Source: Adineta vaga (lineage: Eukaryota; Rotifera). From it: a stretch of DNA of 64,000 bases. The position numbers and the translations under genes were made by a program. The DNA lies in NCBI GenBank assembly GCA_021613535.1, contig CP075494.1, forward strand, positions 14,570,001-14,634,000. Reading direction: 5' to 3'. Positions 36,101 to 49,515 of the stretch are shown here, one piece after another. The notes beneath the pieces were generated by a model. The model had not been told where the DNA came from, did no database searches, and was given only the letters and a program-made list of their open reading frames with translations. Position 1 is the first letter of the stretch. Each line of letters starts with the position of its first letter.

Positions 36101-38523
36101 GATCTAACATATAAAGATAAAGAAATACAAGATCTACGTGATGATATTACTAATCTCAATGAAAAGAATCTTTCTCTCAAACAAGAAATGGAAAATTTAG
36201 ATCAACAAAAATTACAAATAGAAGAACGTGCAAATAAATTAAAAACTTTATTAGATACAACGAAGAAAGAATTACACGATGTAAAAGATCTTGAACAAGA
36301 ACGTCATCAAAATGAAGATAATGTTCGAACATTAATTGATAGATTACAAGTTGAATTAGATGATCATAAAATAACTCTTAGTCAATTACTTGCTGAAAAA
36401 CAACAACTCATAGGTAAGAGTAGCTTAGAATGTTATGTTCATTTTCAATGTGAAAATTATTATTTAGAACGATTGAATCATCAAAGTGAAACAACACAAA
36501 AAACGATCAGTTTATTAGAACAAAACTTACGTATTGCAAATCATGATCGGGACATAGCCAAACAAGATTAGTTCGTTTTTATGAAAAAAAAACTCTTAAT
36601 TATTTTATTGATTTTGATGATTTTTCTAGTGATTCACTTCAAGATGATTTCAATACTTATAAAGTGAGTAAAAATTCAACAATCATTAGAAGAAGTGAAG
36701 CCTTCTAGTCTTCCATGTAGTTCGGCTTTTTTTTACATTTGATAAGGTTTATGACCAGTGATGTTATTCATAGCAGTCGAATAATAAACATATTTATATT
36801 AGATTGCCAGTTATACTATACATTTTCTTTTCGTATCGAAACATTCTTTTCATGGAAGAAAATGTTTGCTGGTAACAGGGACAATAGATTGACTTTCTGT
36901 TTTACCATATGTCGACATTTTGCTTAACAATTGTCTCTCTTTTTCATTTGCATTTCTTTTGTATCACGTATTCATTTATCATGAGAGCTGTTCGAAACAT
37001 AATAAATATCGTTACAATTCATTATACAATGTTTTTATAAATCTAGATTCGAGCGCAAAGTGTTCTCAAACAACAACAACAACAACAATCCACTCAACGT
37101 GAACGTATTCCATCAGCTGTTGATAAACAAGTGGAACTCGAAGAAACTATTGAAAAACTAAAATTAACTCTTCAAGAAGCGCAGTAAATCATTCTATTCT
37201 TTTTTCAATTCTAAATAAATTTTGTATATGTATGTATAGTAATAGAATCCAATTATTAAAATCAGAAAATGAAGTCTTTCAACGAGAACAAGATCGTCTA
37301 AGTGAAATACAGGCAAAAACAATTAGTGAAGCAAGAAAGCGTGAACAAGAACTTCGAAAACAAGTAGGATAATTATATTTTTACCTGATCGTATCGTTGA
37401 CGTATCTATTTCTGGTAGCATCAACTGGAACTGGAAAAAATGGAAAATGAATGTTTGAAGCGAACGAATGATAGTCACGATATGATGAAAGACGTGACAC
37501 TTCAAAATGAAACACTTTCGGCAGCATTTAAAGTGAGTAGTTTACAGTTATCGTCTATTTTCGAAATGATACAATAAACGAACTTTGATATCGCAGGAAC
37601 GAATAAGTGTAATAGAAACTGATCATGAACGTTCCATATCAATTTTACAAAATCAATTACAATCATCAAAACAAGAAATTGAACAATTAAAGAATCGTAT
37701 AGAATCATTAAGACAGGTGAATGTTGAACATGAGAAAGAAACAACGCAAGTTACAATTGTGAATGAATCAAATAAAGATGATGCTTCATGGGCATATGCT
37801 GAACGTCAACAAGGAGAGGTAATGCAATAGATTAATAACAGATAATGAGAAGTAGATCAGAAATCATACATATAGAAAAGCTTAACTAAAACTATGAATA
37901 GAAAAATAAAATATTCAATCTATACTTTTTTGTTTTTACAGGGTTCTGAATCAGCTAGTGGTGATCATCAACCAACTGATGTAGCTGTTAAAACGTTAGA
38001 AAATGTTCTCTTTGGTAATTCTTCCAATAATAATCGTTTTTCATCATCGAATACTGATAAACCTCGTCATGTACTTTTCGAAGATGCTGAATTAGAACGA
38101 CAACGTATTGAAGAAGAATTAAACAAAACAAAATATCGTCTTTTAAATACCACTGAACTTCTTAATGAATCTGAATTGAATACTGTTCGTTTAAGTGAAC
38201 AAGTTGCATTATTGAAAGAAGAAATTAGACGAATGGAACGAAATGTTGAGCGAGCAGATTCTATTTCAAACTTAGAATATTTAAAAAATATTATTTTGAA
38301 ATTTTTTATATTAAAATCGACATATGAACGTTTACAACTCATACCTGTACTTGTAACCATGCTCAAACTAAGTCCCGATGAACAAGCGAAACTTGTTCGT
38401 GTTGCACAACAAACATCATCGATTGATAATGCGTCCGTGAATGATCAATCAAATGCAACATCAGACGGAAATTCCAATACTTCTGCATCTTCCTCATGGG
38501 GTTCTTATTTAAATATTTGGTAA
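33144..38523 (+). CDS. GCC2: Golgin GCC2 (GRIP and coiled-coil protein)
   Basis: Peripheral trans-Golgi tether that captures endosome-derived vesicles. Sixteen exons give 1,386 residues (human GCC2 about 1,680). The N-terminus (SKLESMSHEELVTLVKNQ) matches the start of GCC2. Long heptad coiled coil follows, interrupted by a non-coiled segment (about 33900-34275). A conserved late motif YKIRAQSVLKQQ spans the junction of exons at 36663 and 37047. The C-terminus carries EEIRRMERN, then the GRIP domain NLEYLKNIILKFF...TMLKLSPDEQAKL, ending in WGSYLNIW like vertebrate GCC2. GRIP domains bind Arl1-GTP at the trans-Golgi. The donor at 36571 (GTTCGT) is slightly unusual but needed for frame. Intron 34900-34950 is 51 bases with no stop, so its retention would keep the frame. 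A poly(A) signal is at 38566-38571. Confidence 0.94.
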
Positions 38524-38565
38524 CATTTATCTTATTATTATTTTTGTGATAGAATCGATATTGCA

Positions 38566-38571
38566 AATAAA
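38566..38571 (+). promoter_or_regulatory. Poly(A) signal of GCC2
   Basis: AATAAA 43 bases past the GCC2 stop. The same hexamer and its flanks recur in the decayed copy near 41020. Confidence 0.45.
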
Positions 38572-39326
38572 ACAAAAACTAATAATAAAACGATCCGTAT
38601 TTTTATTATCGTCTTCATCTTGTTTTGTTCGATTTCTTATTTATTACTATTTCTGTCATTATTACTATTGTACAAAAAAGAAGATTCTAATGCATACTTG
38701 TAAGTAGATTTACATAGTTGCAGTTCTTTCATCTCTCACTCTCTCTCTCTCATTCCTTCGTTTGAGAAACATATTTTAAACAGAAAGTAAGAACTGGATA
38801 TTTTCACATCAGTTAATTTATAAATATAGTACCAGAGAGTAATATTGTAATATACTTCAGGGTTGTTACATATTTAACTGCAATAACAGTATGGTATTAT
38901 ACTGAATTAAATTTCTTGAAAATAATTATACTCTTCATAAATATACGCTGCTATTAACTATACGACACAGTGTCAGCTACTTGATTGCTGAAACTTCATA
39001 CAACAGAAATGACATAAATCTATAAAAAAAATATTTTAATAGAACAAGACAATTTATTGAGAAAACTAACAAATCGAATCTGTCCGTTAAATATCAAGAA
39101 AACAACGAGATGATGCAAGAAGAAGTATGTCAGTATATACACTCCATTATCATCAAATATCATTAGATAATTGATAATATCACGCTAAGCCATGTTCATT
39201 ACAAAGAGATCAAAGCTTTTTAATAAGCCTTACACAAGACAAAGACATTTCTGAAATGATACCAATTTTATTGAAAAAGATAATCCTTTTTGTTTATGTT
39301 AAGTGATCATTCTTTCTAATGATAAT

Positions 39327-40008
39327 TTAAATAAAGAGAAAAAAAACTATGTCTTTGATTCGATTGATCACACCATTGAGTACGTAAATTGTATAAAGTG
39401 AAGGAATAACAATCAGATAATTCTCACTATATTCCGCTCGAACATAAATTCGTACAGTCAAGGAACGACCTAAATGATTCATTGTTTTAACTAATGGACA
39501 CCGCAATTGAGATATATTTAATGGTGATATCGATTTCACTCATTCAAATTCTTTATATCAATAATATTCTTTTAATAAAAAAAAAAATGATTCTCTCATC
39601 ATACATGAATCGCAATACAAACAAATTGTAAATTTATGGTATCGATATAAATTGAGTAGACCAACTTGTACGATTGTACAACAAAATAAGTCTCGTCGTA
39701 TATTAACAGAAGCTGGTCAATCCTTTCTTTCCCGTGACTAAAGCTTGAGGTCCAAAACTGAAATTCGTCCATCATTGTAATCAAAATAATCTCTAACTTG
39801 CATAGAAAAAGTTTGAATCACATCCATTAAGTTCTAATATAGTTAATATATTCCTTGTAGCTTGGGTGGATGAAACTTTAAAAAAATTGTACCTATAGGT
39901 GCCGTTTGGAAAGAAAAGGCGATTAACATGGATTTTTAGGTTTTTTATTATACTGAAAACTAATGACCACGATAGCGGATGAGTCGAGGGATAGGATGAG
40001 GATAACAA
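39327..40008 (-). pseudogene. Disrupted minus-strand frames, possible gene remnant
   Basis: Three adjacent minus-strand open stretches in different frames read like ordinary protein, for example SSTQATRNILTILELNGC, YFDYNDGRISVLDLKL and RSLTVRIYVRAEYSENYL, but they are separated by stops and frame changes. I do not recognise the family. It may be a decayed gene or chance. Treat as a weak call. Confidence 0.25.
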
Positions 40009-40942
40009 ACAGAGAAAGAGAAGAACACATTAGAATTACAAAGAAAGAAGACTGGTCGCCTTCTGTTGCGATACCATACATCCTCGTACCAATGATGCCA
40101 CCGTGCCAAGAAAAGGAATCAAACCTTCTGATCTCTGACTTCAAATCCATAGAATCACTACGCCATTCCTGATTTTTACTTTTTTTACTACTATTGTTAG
40201 TAACGCTTCTTTTTCTGAAAAGCTCCTCGAGATCATGTAGATATGAAACGTAGACTAAACGCATCTAGACGCGTTTACAAGCGTTTGAAATGCATTTATG
40301 GTGTTCCTCCAAGAAAACTACCTCGAGGTCTACACACGTTTCAAACTCGATTTGGATGCATTGGACAAACGGTATTAGGCGCATTTCTGAGCAAAAAATT
40401 GTCACATGGATAAGAGTAGAATCGTATAAATTAATATGTATAGAAGGAGAGAAGATTTCTCGCTGATCATTATCTCTTCGTATGTGGAAAATATGAATCC
40501 GTAAAAGTATTTTCATAAGAAATTCAATCAGAAATGAAGAGAAACAAAAAGGTAAGACGAGAATAATCTCTTCATCGAATCGAACGTCTGACTCGTTAAC
40601 GAACATTCGTAAGAATGAAATCAAATGTAAACCTATTCAAGATATTTATAGCAGTGTTGTTGTACATTAACTCAATATTCATTGAGTTTAAATAGATATT
40701 CAGCAACATTTTTGAGTGATTGTTTTTTTTTCATACTACTTTATATAATAAATTTTTACAAAATAATTGAAGAATCCTTTTTTTATTCTGTTTTTCTTAT
40801 ATTGTAAAAGTGCTAGAGATTTTTAAATATATCTTTAAATAAAATAACTATACTAATCTAAAATATCGCAGATGAAATTGCTTTGATGATCAGAAATGTA
40901 ACTACGATGTAATGAAGGAGAAGTAAATAGAACCAAAATCAT

Positions 40943-41225
40943 GAATTGATAATGCAGCACACAATGAAAACTGCAATCTTTCTGCATCTTCTTCTCTTCG
41001 TGATAGAATCGATATTGCAAATAAAACAAAAAGAAATAATGAAACGATTCCTACTTTTATTATTGTTCTCCTCTTATTTTTGTTCTATTTCATGTTTATT
41101 ACTATTTCTGTCATTATGGTTATGATGAAAAAAAACAAAAGAAAAGATATTAATTACTATTTGTAAACATTTTTGCATAGTTGCAATTATTTTGTCTCCC
41201 TTTTTCACTCGCTTGAAGAACCTAT
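40943..41225 (+). pseudogene. Decayed copy of the GCC2 3' end and 3' UTR
   Basis: The segment TTGATAATGC...CTTTCTGCATCTTC resembles the last GCC2 codons at 38422-38495. GTGATAGAATCGATATTGCA plus the following AATAAAACAAAAA matches the GCC2 3' UTR from 38546 almost exactly. Similarity continues through TTATTACTATTTCTGTCATT (copy at 38641) and TTTGCATAGTTGCA (copy near 38712). The GRIP-coding part is absent, so it is a partial duplicate, not a gene. Confidence 0.75.
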
Positions 41226-42355
41226 TTCAAGTGACAAATAACAAGTGCATAATTTTGCATTGATTGAAGTAGAAATACAATATGGAAGGATGATATTCTA
41301 TACTATTCACAGTTGTTTCGTATATAGCAACAACAGGTCATCATGGAAAAAGAAAGCTTCATTTTCCGATACTATCAAAATAACAAGATCTACGCAGTTG
41401 ATGTATTCTAGTTTTTCTCTAACCAAATACAATTCAATAACACCGGAAAGGGAATTGATGTGTAAGAAACTCATTATAACCGAGATATACTTGAAATGAA
41501 AGTAGGTCACCTTGTCTTACTGGCTATAAACAATGTGAGTTATCCGGAAGAACAGATACAATGAAAAATGTCTTTATTGATATTTCATTGACAATAGAAT
41601 GAATTTGAACTAACAAAGAATATTTTCACAACGAAATTCATTGTTGTTGTTTCGAACGTATATTGGCAATCCGACTCTGTATATAGAAAAATTCGAATGT
41701 AACTGAAAAAACCAAGATTCATATTGTCATTGCAATGAAAGAAAGAAGAATTTTATCGTAATAGTTAAAAAATCAATGAAATAAATTTCGCATCTATGTT
41801 CAGTTCTGATAGTACTCAAGCAGTAAATAATGATTCTGTCAATAGAAATAATCCGTTCATGGTAATAATATTGATTATTATCGATACAAACTAATATATT
41901 ATTGTATTCAATTGTATGCAAAGCTATGCATATTTTTCTATTGTTAAAACCACTACTTCATCATCATCGATTCATACAACTGTCGACATAGACTGTCTCA
42001 AGCCTACTACATGCCTGCTATCATGCAAAACCTCAAGAAAAATAGACTATAGAAAAAGGACAAAGAACAAGAAGAGGAAGAAAAAAAAATGTCGGAGAAG
42101 GTAGTTGAATTTCTTCTTTCTTCTTTTTCTTTCTCTCTTGCTCGTCCGTTTGTTCTTCTTTACAATAGAGATGCTGACAACAGTAACAATGTTCATCATT
42201 CTCAACATCATCTTCCTTTAACAGCAAGCTCTCTGATTTAACATAAACCATTTCGGAAATTCCTTTTTTTTCTCTGTTTCTTTTGTTTGTTTCTTATCGG
42301 TTCACTTCATTCTTGTATATATTTTCATTCTTACATGTCAAATTAAATTCTCAGT

Positions 42356-45300
42356 ATGTATAGTGAAATTTCATCTAATAATCTTTTATTTACAAAAAAA
42401 TTAACTAAATCAAAATGTTTGGCTATATCAAATTTACCTCTAACAGCAACGGAAGAAACGATCAAAAAATATTTTGAACGGTTTCGATCAATGTTCAATT
42501 CTAGTGGAGAAATATTTATGAATAGCGTTGTTTTTTTTCGTATTTAGATATGGTTATATTCAATCAATTCGAATTGATGATCAACGTTTTGCTTTCATCA
42601 GATTTTTTAATCGAAATTCAGCTTCGAAAGCACATCACGAAGAAAATATACTCGATAATCAACAATTACGAACCGCTTTTCATGATGATTCGACATCTGT
42701 ACCAAAATGTCGTCTTAATGAAACATCACTAGTGACTTCATCAATTATTAATCCATCGTTGTCATCTCCTTCGAGTATAAATTTATTGGCTAAAGTAATA
42801 ACAACAACACATGATGAACAAGATAAACATACTTCACATCCTTCATATAGTCCTGAAGAAAATACTCGGTTAGTAGGTTTTCTTTTTAAAATAGAATATG
42901 CTCCTGTTCATTTACAAGGACATTTTTTTCCTTCTGTCATAAGATGTTAAGTATAGTAGTGCTCGTGATGCATTCTATTATTATATAAAACATTTAACAT
43001 AACATCAGTTAAGAACAAAAGTTGAAACTTTATCTTTCTCAGTCAGATATTTCACTTAGAAACGAAATGTTATGAATTTCTGTACTGATATTTATTTACA
43101 GACATCAAGTTGTACCTATAGAACGTGGAAAGAAACGAAGAATATTCTCCGGAATTAATTCAAAGTAATAGATGAAAGAGATAAACTTTAATTTCTTTTA
43201 ATTTATTCCGTTCTTTGTATCAGAAAAACAACTAACATGTCTTCTTCATCGTGTGAATCTGAAAGATATTATTATCATAGGTAAACTCTTTTTAACTCAT
43301 TAACAAAAATGAAACAAAACGAATTCGCTATTTTTTAGTTCATTTCATAAAGATCATCAACATTTATCGACGTCTAACAAATCAAAGACTCGAATATTAA
43401 AAATTTCTCATTTACCAACGAAATTATCCAGTATACATTAAAGAAAAAAAAGAAATCTCTAATTTTCACTCGATTATTTTCTAGATCAAACATTACAAGA
43501 AAAACTTCGACAGATTTTTGCTGATTTTAAAAAGTCTTCGCATTTATTAACAATAAAAATTATTGATAATTATGCTCTATTAACATTCCAAGAATTTGAA
43601 GATGTCGATAAAGCTTTATCATATGTGACAACAAAATCTATCAATGGAATTCAATTAAAAGCAGAACCATATGAGAATTCTCTTATTGGTATATATCCGA
43701 AACAAATTTGTTTTCTTCTTTTTTTAGAATTTAGAATATAAGATAAACAAATCTTCTATTTATGTAGATATCGATGAATATTCACCGAAAGCAACACGAA
43801 CTTTATATATACGAAATCTTCCAGTGGAAATATCTTGTCATGAATTACGTGAGATTTGTATGGAATATGGAGAAATTATTGTAAATATTCAATATCAAAC
43901 TTTTAGAATCGTATATCTAGAAAACTTATTTTTCTTTTACATTAGAAAATTGATATAAAAAGACATTCACTTAATCAAATCTTTGCATTTATTCAATATA
44001 CAACAATAAAAAGTGTTGTTCGAGCAATAAAAGCACTGGAACGTAAATTTATTTATGGTCATTCACTTCAGGTATTTTATGTTTATATCCAACTAATTAA
44101 TCTTTTGTATATGTCATTTTTGACGGAAATGACGATATTCATTTATTTGACTAATCTCTGAATAGATGGATTTACTGAATTTCCTCTTCTAACTGTCTCT
44201 ACTTAACGACCTATTCAAAGAAAAGACGTCTCCGAAATATAATTTCCGTTATCCGAGATTTGTATCAAATAATATGTATGAATAATCTGACTTATATAAT
44301 CTTTCTACTTGTGATAATAATATTACGCGAAAGATGAATAGAAGTAAATAGATTAATATCAACAGATTAAACTAAATTATAATGATTATTCTTCTGTAAC
44401 ACTAAATAATCACATCTCATTTCATATCCGAATGAGAAGACTTTGTGCTTATATTAAAAATTAATATTAATATCTTTTTTTAGTTACATTATGGTAAAAG
44501 TCAAATGACAAATGTTTTATGGCTTGATGAACTGCCTATGGATATTAATGAAACTAATTTACGTGCATTTTTACATCGAATGACAAAGGTTCCATCGGAG
44601 AAAATTATGAATATTTCTATTGATTATCGACATGAACAAAAATATCCCCATAGTCAATGTTTAGTATATTTTCCTGATGCGATTACTGCACAGAATGTTA
44701 TGGATTTGATTCGAGGAAAACAATTCGATTACAAACGTATACAAGTAGATTTTGCAAGTAAATTATTTATTGAAAAGTTTTCAAATATTATTCGACAAAC
44801 AAATGAGAAGAAAAGGTAGGTTTAGATTTGTTTTATTTCCTATTTAAATTCTTGATACTTCTTCAATATTAGTAATGAACAACGAACATGTCAACTAGAT
44901 CGGTAAGAAACTTGTTTGATTGAAATCGTTTTGAATTGAATTTGGTTTTCTTTTTAATGCTAGTCGTTATTCAAAAGTGTCCGATTCAGAATCTTCTGTA
45001 ACTTGTATGTTATTTAAACTATCTTGTTCTTTTGTTTCACAAGAGAAAACTATTCATGGAATGAAACTATTTTTCTCTTTAGTGTCGAATATATCATCAT
45101 CTAGTCAACATCATCCATCATCAGATCATAGTTCAATTAATCCGAAAAAATTGATGAAAATTGAACCGATAAAAGATACGAATACTGAGCGTATTTTTGA
45201 TTGGCTTATGCAAAATGATCGTTCAAGTGTAAACAATGATGATGAGCAAGAACATCCGGTGGAAAAGAAATCCGAACCAAATGAAATCGATCTCAAAAAT

Positions 45301-48300
45301 CAAGTTTACATTCCTCCATTAACAAGAAAACTTTTTCAAACTAAACTCATACCCTTAGAATCTGATCCATTATCTATTCAATCAGATATTCGTTTAAAAG
45401 TTTATGCATCTATATCTAGTCAATTCATCAAAACGATCTATCTACCATTTCCGAAATTTGCTAAAACTTTACCAAAATCATCACCGCTATCGATGATACT
45501 TAATCCTAAAGCGCTTTTAAAACGTCGCTCTATTGAACTAAATAAAGATTCAATAACACAAGATTTACGTTGCGCAAATAGCAATAATGAACAGTTCGAA
45601 CTTAGTGAGCGAATAAGATTGTTAGATAAACAAATTTATGAAGTCAATCAACAAAATTCAATATTATCGTCGATAACACAGTTAGAAAAGGACCACGAAA
45701 AACCATTAATAACAAAGACTACTTCCAATATTCAACAAAAATCTTTATCACGACAATCGGAACCACTATTAACAACAAACACAACCATGATGACAGCAAA
45801 ATGCGATCGAAGGTAAGATTATTCAAAGTAAAATAGAGATACATCTAATCTAGAGCACAAATTTAAGAACATAGTTTCATCACGAGCTATATTTTCCAAT
45901 ATATCCTTTCATTTTTAATAGCAAGATCATCAGGATTACGTAACGTTTCAAATAATCATAGACCGAAAGTTTCTTTTTCACATAAGCTTTGACATTCAAA
46001 ATTGATCTACGATTAAATTTTAATTATATAACATAATCCGTTGAGATAATGAATTATTTATCTAAAGTATATTTAGAATTTTCTTAGAATCATTTTATGT
46101 CTCCATTAGAAGATACATAATTGATAATCGCGATCATCACCTTCGAACACTGTAGTTAAAGTACGAAAAGACAGTGGAGAAATATAATTCAAGTAGAAAC
46201 ATCTAATGATCGAACAGTCTTTGATGTGAACTCTAAAAAAAGCATATGTAATGCTCAAACCCAGACATTTTTTCTTTAATGAAAAAGAATAATTTAATTG
46301 ATTTACTAAAATAAAGAAATAAATCAAAGACAGGAGAAAATTAAAAATAAAAAAGTTATTTTAAAATAGCATTTTATTTTTACTTCAAGGCTGTCTGTTC
46401 CTCCTTTCCATCTGTCAATGCCATCTTCACTCATTTCACCACCTTCATCAGCTACCAATCAATTGTGTCCATTGATATCAACATCCTCCGAAACATGCAA
46501 TAATCCATCAGCAAAAATCAAACAGAAATCAATTCCACCACCATTATCTGCTATTAACGCTTTTCAACCACTGTCCAACATTAATAATTCACCAATATTT
46601 CCTACTCCAAAATCAATGACTCCAAGTAGTGCTGTAGGAGACTTTAATCAATCTCCCCAACCGTTTGTTTTAAAATCAATATTAAAACAACCATCTATGT
46701 CATCACAATCAACATTACAGGAAACACGTAAAGCCGTTCATATAATTTCAACAAAATCACCATCTGAATCGACTGTTAAACAAACTTGTTTCTCAGATGA
46801 TAAGAAAACCATGTCACATCCAAAATCGAATTCTACATTGATCAAAGATAATAATTCAATGCAATCTGAAGTGAAAGAATTACCAAAACAATCAATCTTA
46901 CCATTGAAGAACAGTAGTATACTATCCTTAGGAAGAATTCCGAAAAAAATAAACACACAATTAGTAGAAACGAATGCAAAAATACCAAAACTTCTCAAAG
47001 AAACAATACAATCACCCGTCAATACTAAAACTTCTTCAACTACTATGAAACATTTTCATTCAAAATCTTTCGAAATAGTTAAAAGCAAAATTGATAAATC
47101 ATTAGCAACAACACAATTTAAAAAGACATTCTTATCAAATACTGAACATCAACAAACGAATAAGAAAACATTACCAAACAAAGCTTCAAACTTATCAACA
47201 AAAATCAACCAAAAAGTAATCAAAAAATCAATTCACAATTCGAAAATGCAGAAGAAATCCATGATGAAAAACTTCACATTTAAATCAAATACATGTATGT
47301 ATGATCGAGTGAAAATTCGCTCAAGAAACGAACTTACACAAATAAAGTATGTTAAGAATTGTCCAATATAAATATTAAGCATTTTTATCTTTCATTATTT
47401 TCGTAGTACATCGTCGACGAAAAATAATCATTTATCTGATGAAAATAATGATATACAGATTCGATCAAACAATATATCACGTTTAAAACGATGTGTAAAT
47501 AACATGAGATTGTTGATTTTTTTTCTTTTCGAAAGAGTTTCTTGTTTGTTTCTAGAATCGAATTCTTGATTCATCTGACTCGGAAAATGACAAACCAACA
47601 AAAATAAAAATGAATCAAACTGATCTTTCTCATAGGAAGATATGTAATTCGAAAGAAAATCATGATAAAAATTCAATTATAAAAGACATATCGAAGAAAC
47701 GTTCGTTAACATCCGAAACAAGTGAATCTTCTGAGAAAAAGAAATCCCAAACAAAAACGAGTTCCTTCATCGAAAGTGAACAATCGAACAAACTTGAAAG
47801 TATATTAAATAATACAACTGTCAGCGAAACTAATACTGTTTCTCCTAAACATCTGTCGATACCAGATCTAACCAAAATCGATAATCAAAATATCAATATT
47901 AAAACAGAAGAACCAAGTAATCCTTTCCTTTATTGTAAATTGTTTTTTACAGTATCGATTTTCTTTAGATAATTTGACTGATTCTAATGAACATGAAGAG
48001 ATCATTCTTAACTCTTCATCCAATACAATTGAACAAGATGATTTCAATAAGCGGGAAATACCAAACGAAAGATCACCACCACAATCTCAAGAAAATTCTA
48101 TAGATACAGAAGCAAATAAAACTTTGCAACAACCAATTTCCGAATCTTTAACAATCACATTTGAACATTTACCAGAAATAACATCTGGTAACGATATGAA
48201 TTTAAAAATCTATTTATTTATTATGAATTATTCTCTTTTAGACAATAATTCCAGTGAAAAAATCAACGATATCAGTCAGTTTCTTATTGATAATATTCCC

Positions 48301-49515
48301 GATCCTCAAGTTATTATAATCGATCGACCAGCATCAGTTACTTCATCTGTTCATACAAATTCATCCTCATTTCCATTAATTCAATCAACTGAAACATTGA
48401 ATAAATTTGATTCTCACCAAATAACAAATCATTCACATTCAACAACATCTGCACATCTATTTCCTCAAATACTCACACCAGAAAGACATTTTTGTACTCC
48501 TCATCATCAACATTTTTCATATTCACCATTTATATCATCAGTAGCAGGTAAAACGAATTGTTCAATTAGCAGAATATTCATTTTTCAGCGATCTTATTTC
48601 AGATTCCCCACCATTATCCTCAAGACCACCATCAACAACTAGTTGTAATAGTATTATTGGCAATTCTTTCTATAATTCAATGTTACCTAGTCAACAATAT
48701 TATCATGAGAAAGAATCGAATAGACGGTAAGTTGACATACAATCAAAACTTCTCTAACATTCTAAAAAGAAACACCGGAGACCTTATTTAAATTTGTCTT
48801 CATTTCAGAGATTCTATCACAAAAGTTTTTACTTTTCCAACTACTCACCGATCACATCTTACATCAGGTATAAAGAAACTATTGTTAAATCACTCATTTA
48901 GTCTTCAAAAAACAAACAACATTTCTAGATTCTCTCAATTCATTTCAAAACACTTCTGATCATTATAATTATCCTATCAACACTCAACAAATGTATAATC
49001 TATACTCCTACATCGATAATATCCATTGGGAAGGATATATTGCATTGAAGAGTGATCAAGTCTTTATTAAAACTCAACTAATTGTTGGTAATCCACAAAT
49101 TGCACGTTTTTCCATTAATTATTGGAATTGCGATCTAAATCATCATTTACGTATATCACAACGAATGCGTTTAGAAAAAATCCAACTTGATGGTGTTCAA
49201 CAACAATTACAAATTGATAATGATTATTGTATTCTAATTGGTGAAGCGAATGGTTTCACACCAGATGAGATTCGTTCTGAACAAAATCATTTGAAAAATG
49301 GTGTTATTCAATATTTAAATGAAAAGCAAGCAGCTGGAATTATTAATATTTCACTTCCCGGTGTTGTTCAACCGGTTTATGTTGTTCATATATTTCCACC
49401 ATGTCAATTTGCTTCAGAAATTTTACAAAAACATGCTCCAGATGCGTTTCGTTGTGTTGTTCAAAATAAACTTGAACAAATTTATTTGTTATTTGTTATA
49501 ACAACGACAATTTAA
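42356..49515 (+). CDS. SPEN: SPEN/split ends-like RRM and SPOC protein
   Basis: Large nuclear RNA-binding corepressor scaffold, related to SPEN/MINT. Twenty exons give 1,650 residues, under half of human SPEN. The N-terminal part carries RRMs: CLAISNLPLTATEETIKKYF joined across a 67-base intron to RYGYIQSIRI; RILKISHLPTKLS with the exon 43485-43688; TLYIRNLPVEISCHEL with IFAFIQYTT; and NVLWLDELPMDINETNL. That gives four, as in SPEN. A long Ser/Thr/Asn/Lys-rich disordered middle follows. The last exon (48929-49515) encodes the SPOC domain: WEGYIALKSDQVFIKTQLI, then YLNEKQAAGIINISLPG and VYVVHIFPPCQFASEIL. SPOC binds SMRT/NCoR or phosphorylated RNA polymerase tails in known members. Introns 45005-45082 and 48188-48241 are multiples of three and lack stops. 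RBM15 is a smaller relative with three RRMs. Confidence 0.9.

Larger units (their letters stand above)
38524..42355. other. 3.8-kb gene-poor stretch
   Basis: No intact gene found. It contains the GCC2 3' UTR with AATAAA at 38566-38571, disrupted minus-strand frames between about 39327 and 40264, a near-palindrome at 40257-40276, a relic of the GCC2 3' end (40943-41225) and purine/pyrimidine-rich DNA near 42040-42140. The part around 39980-40380 is less AT-rich than the rest. Confidence 0.5.
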
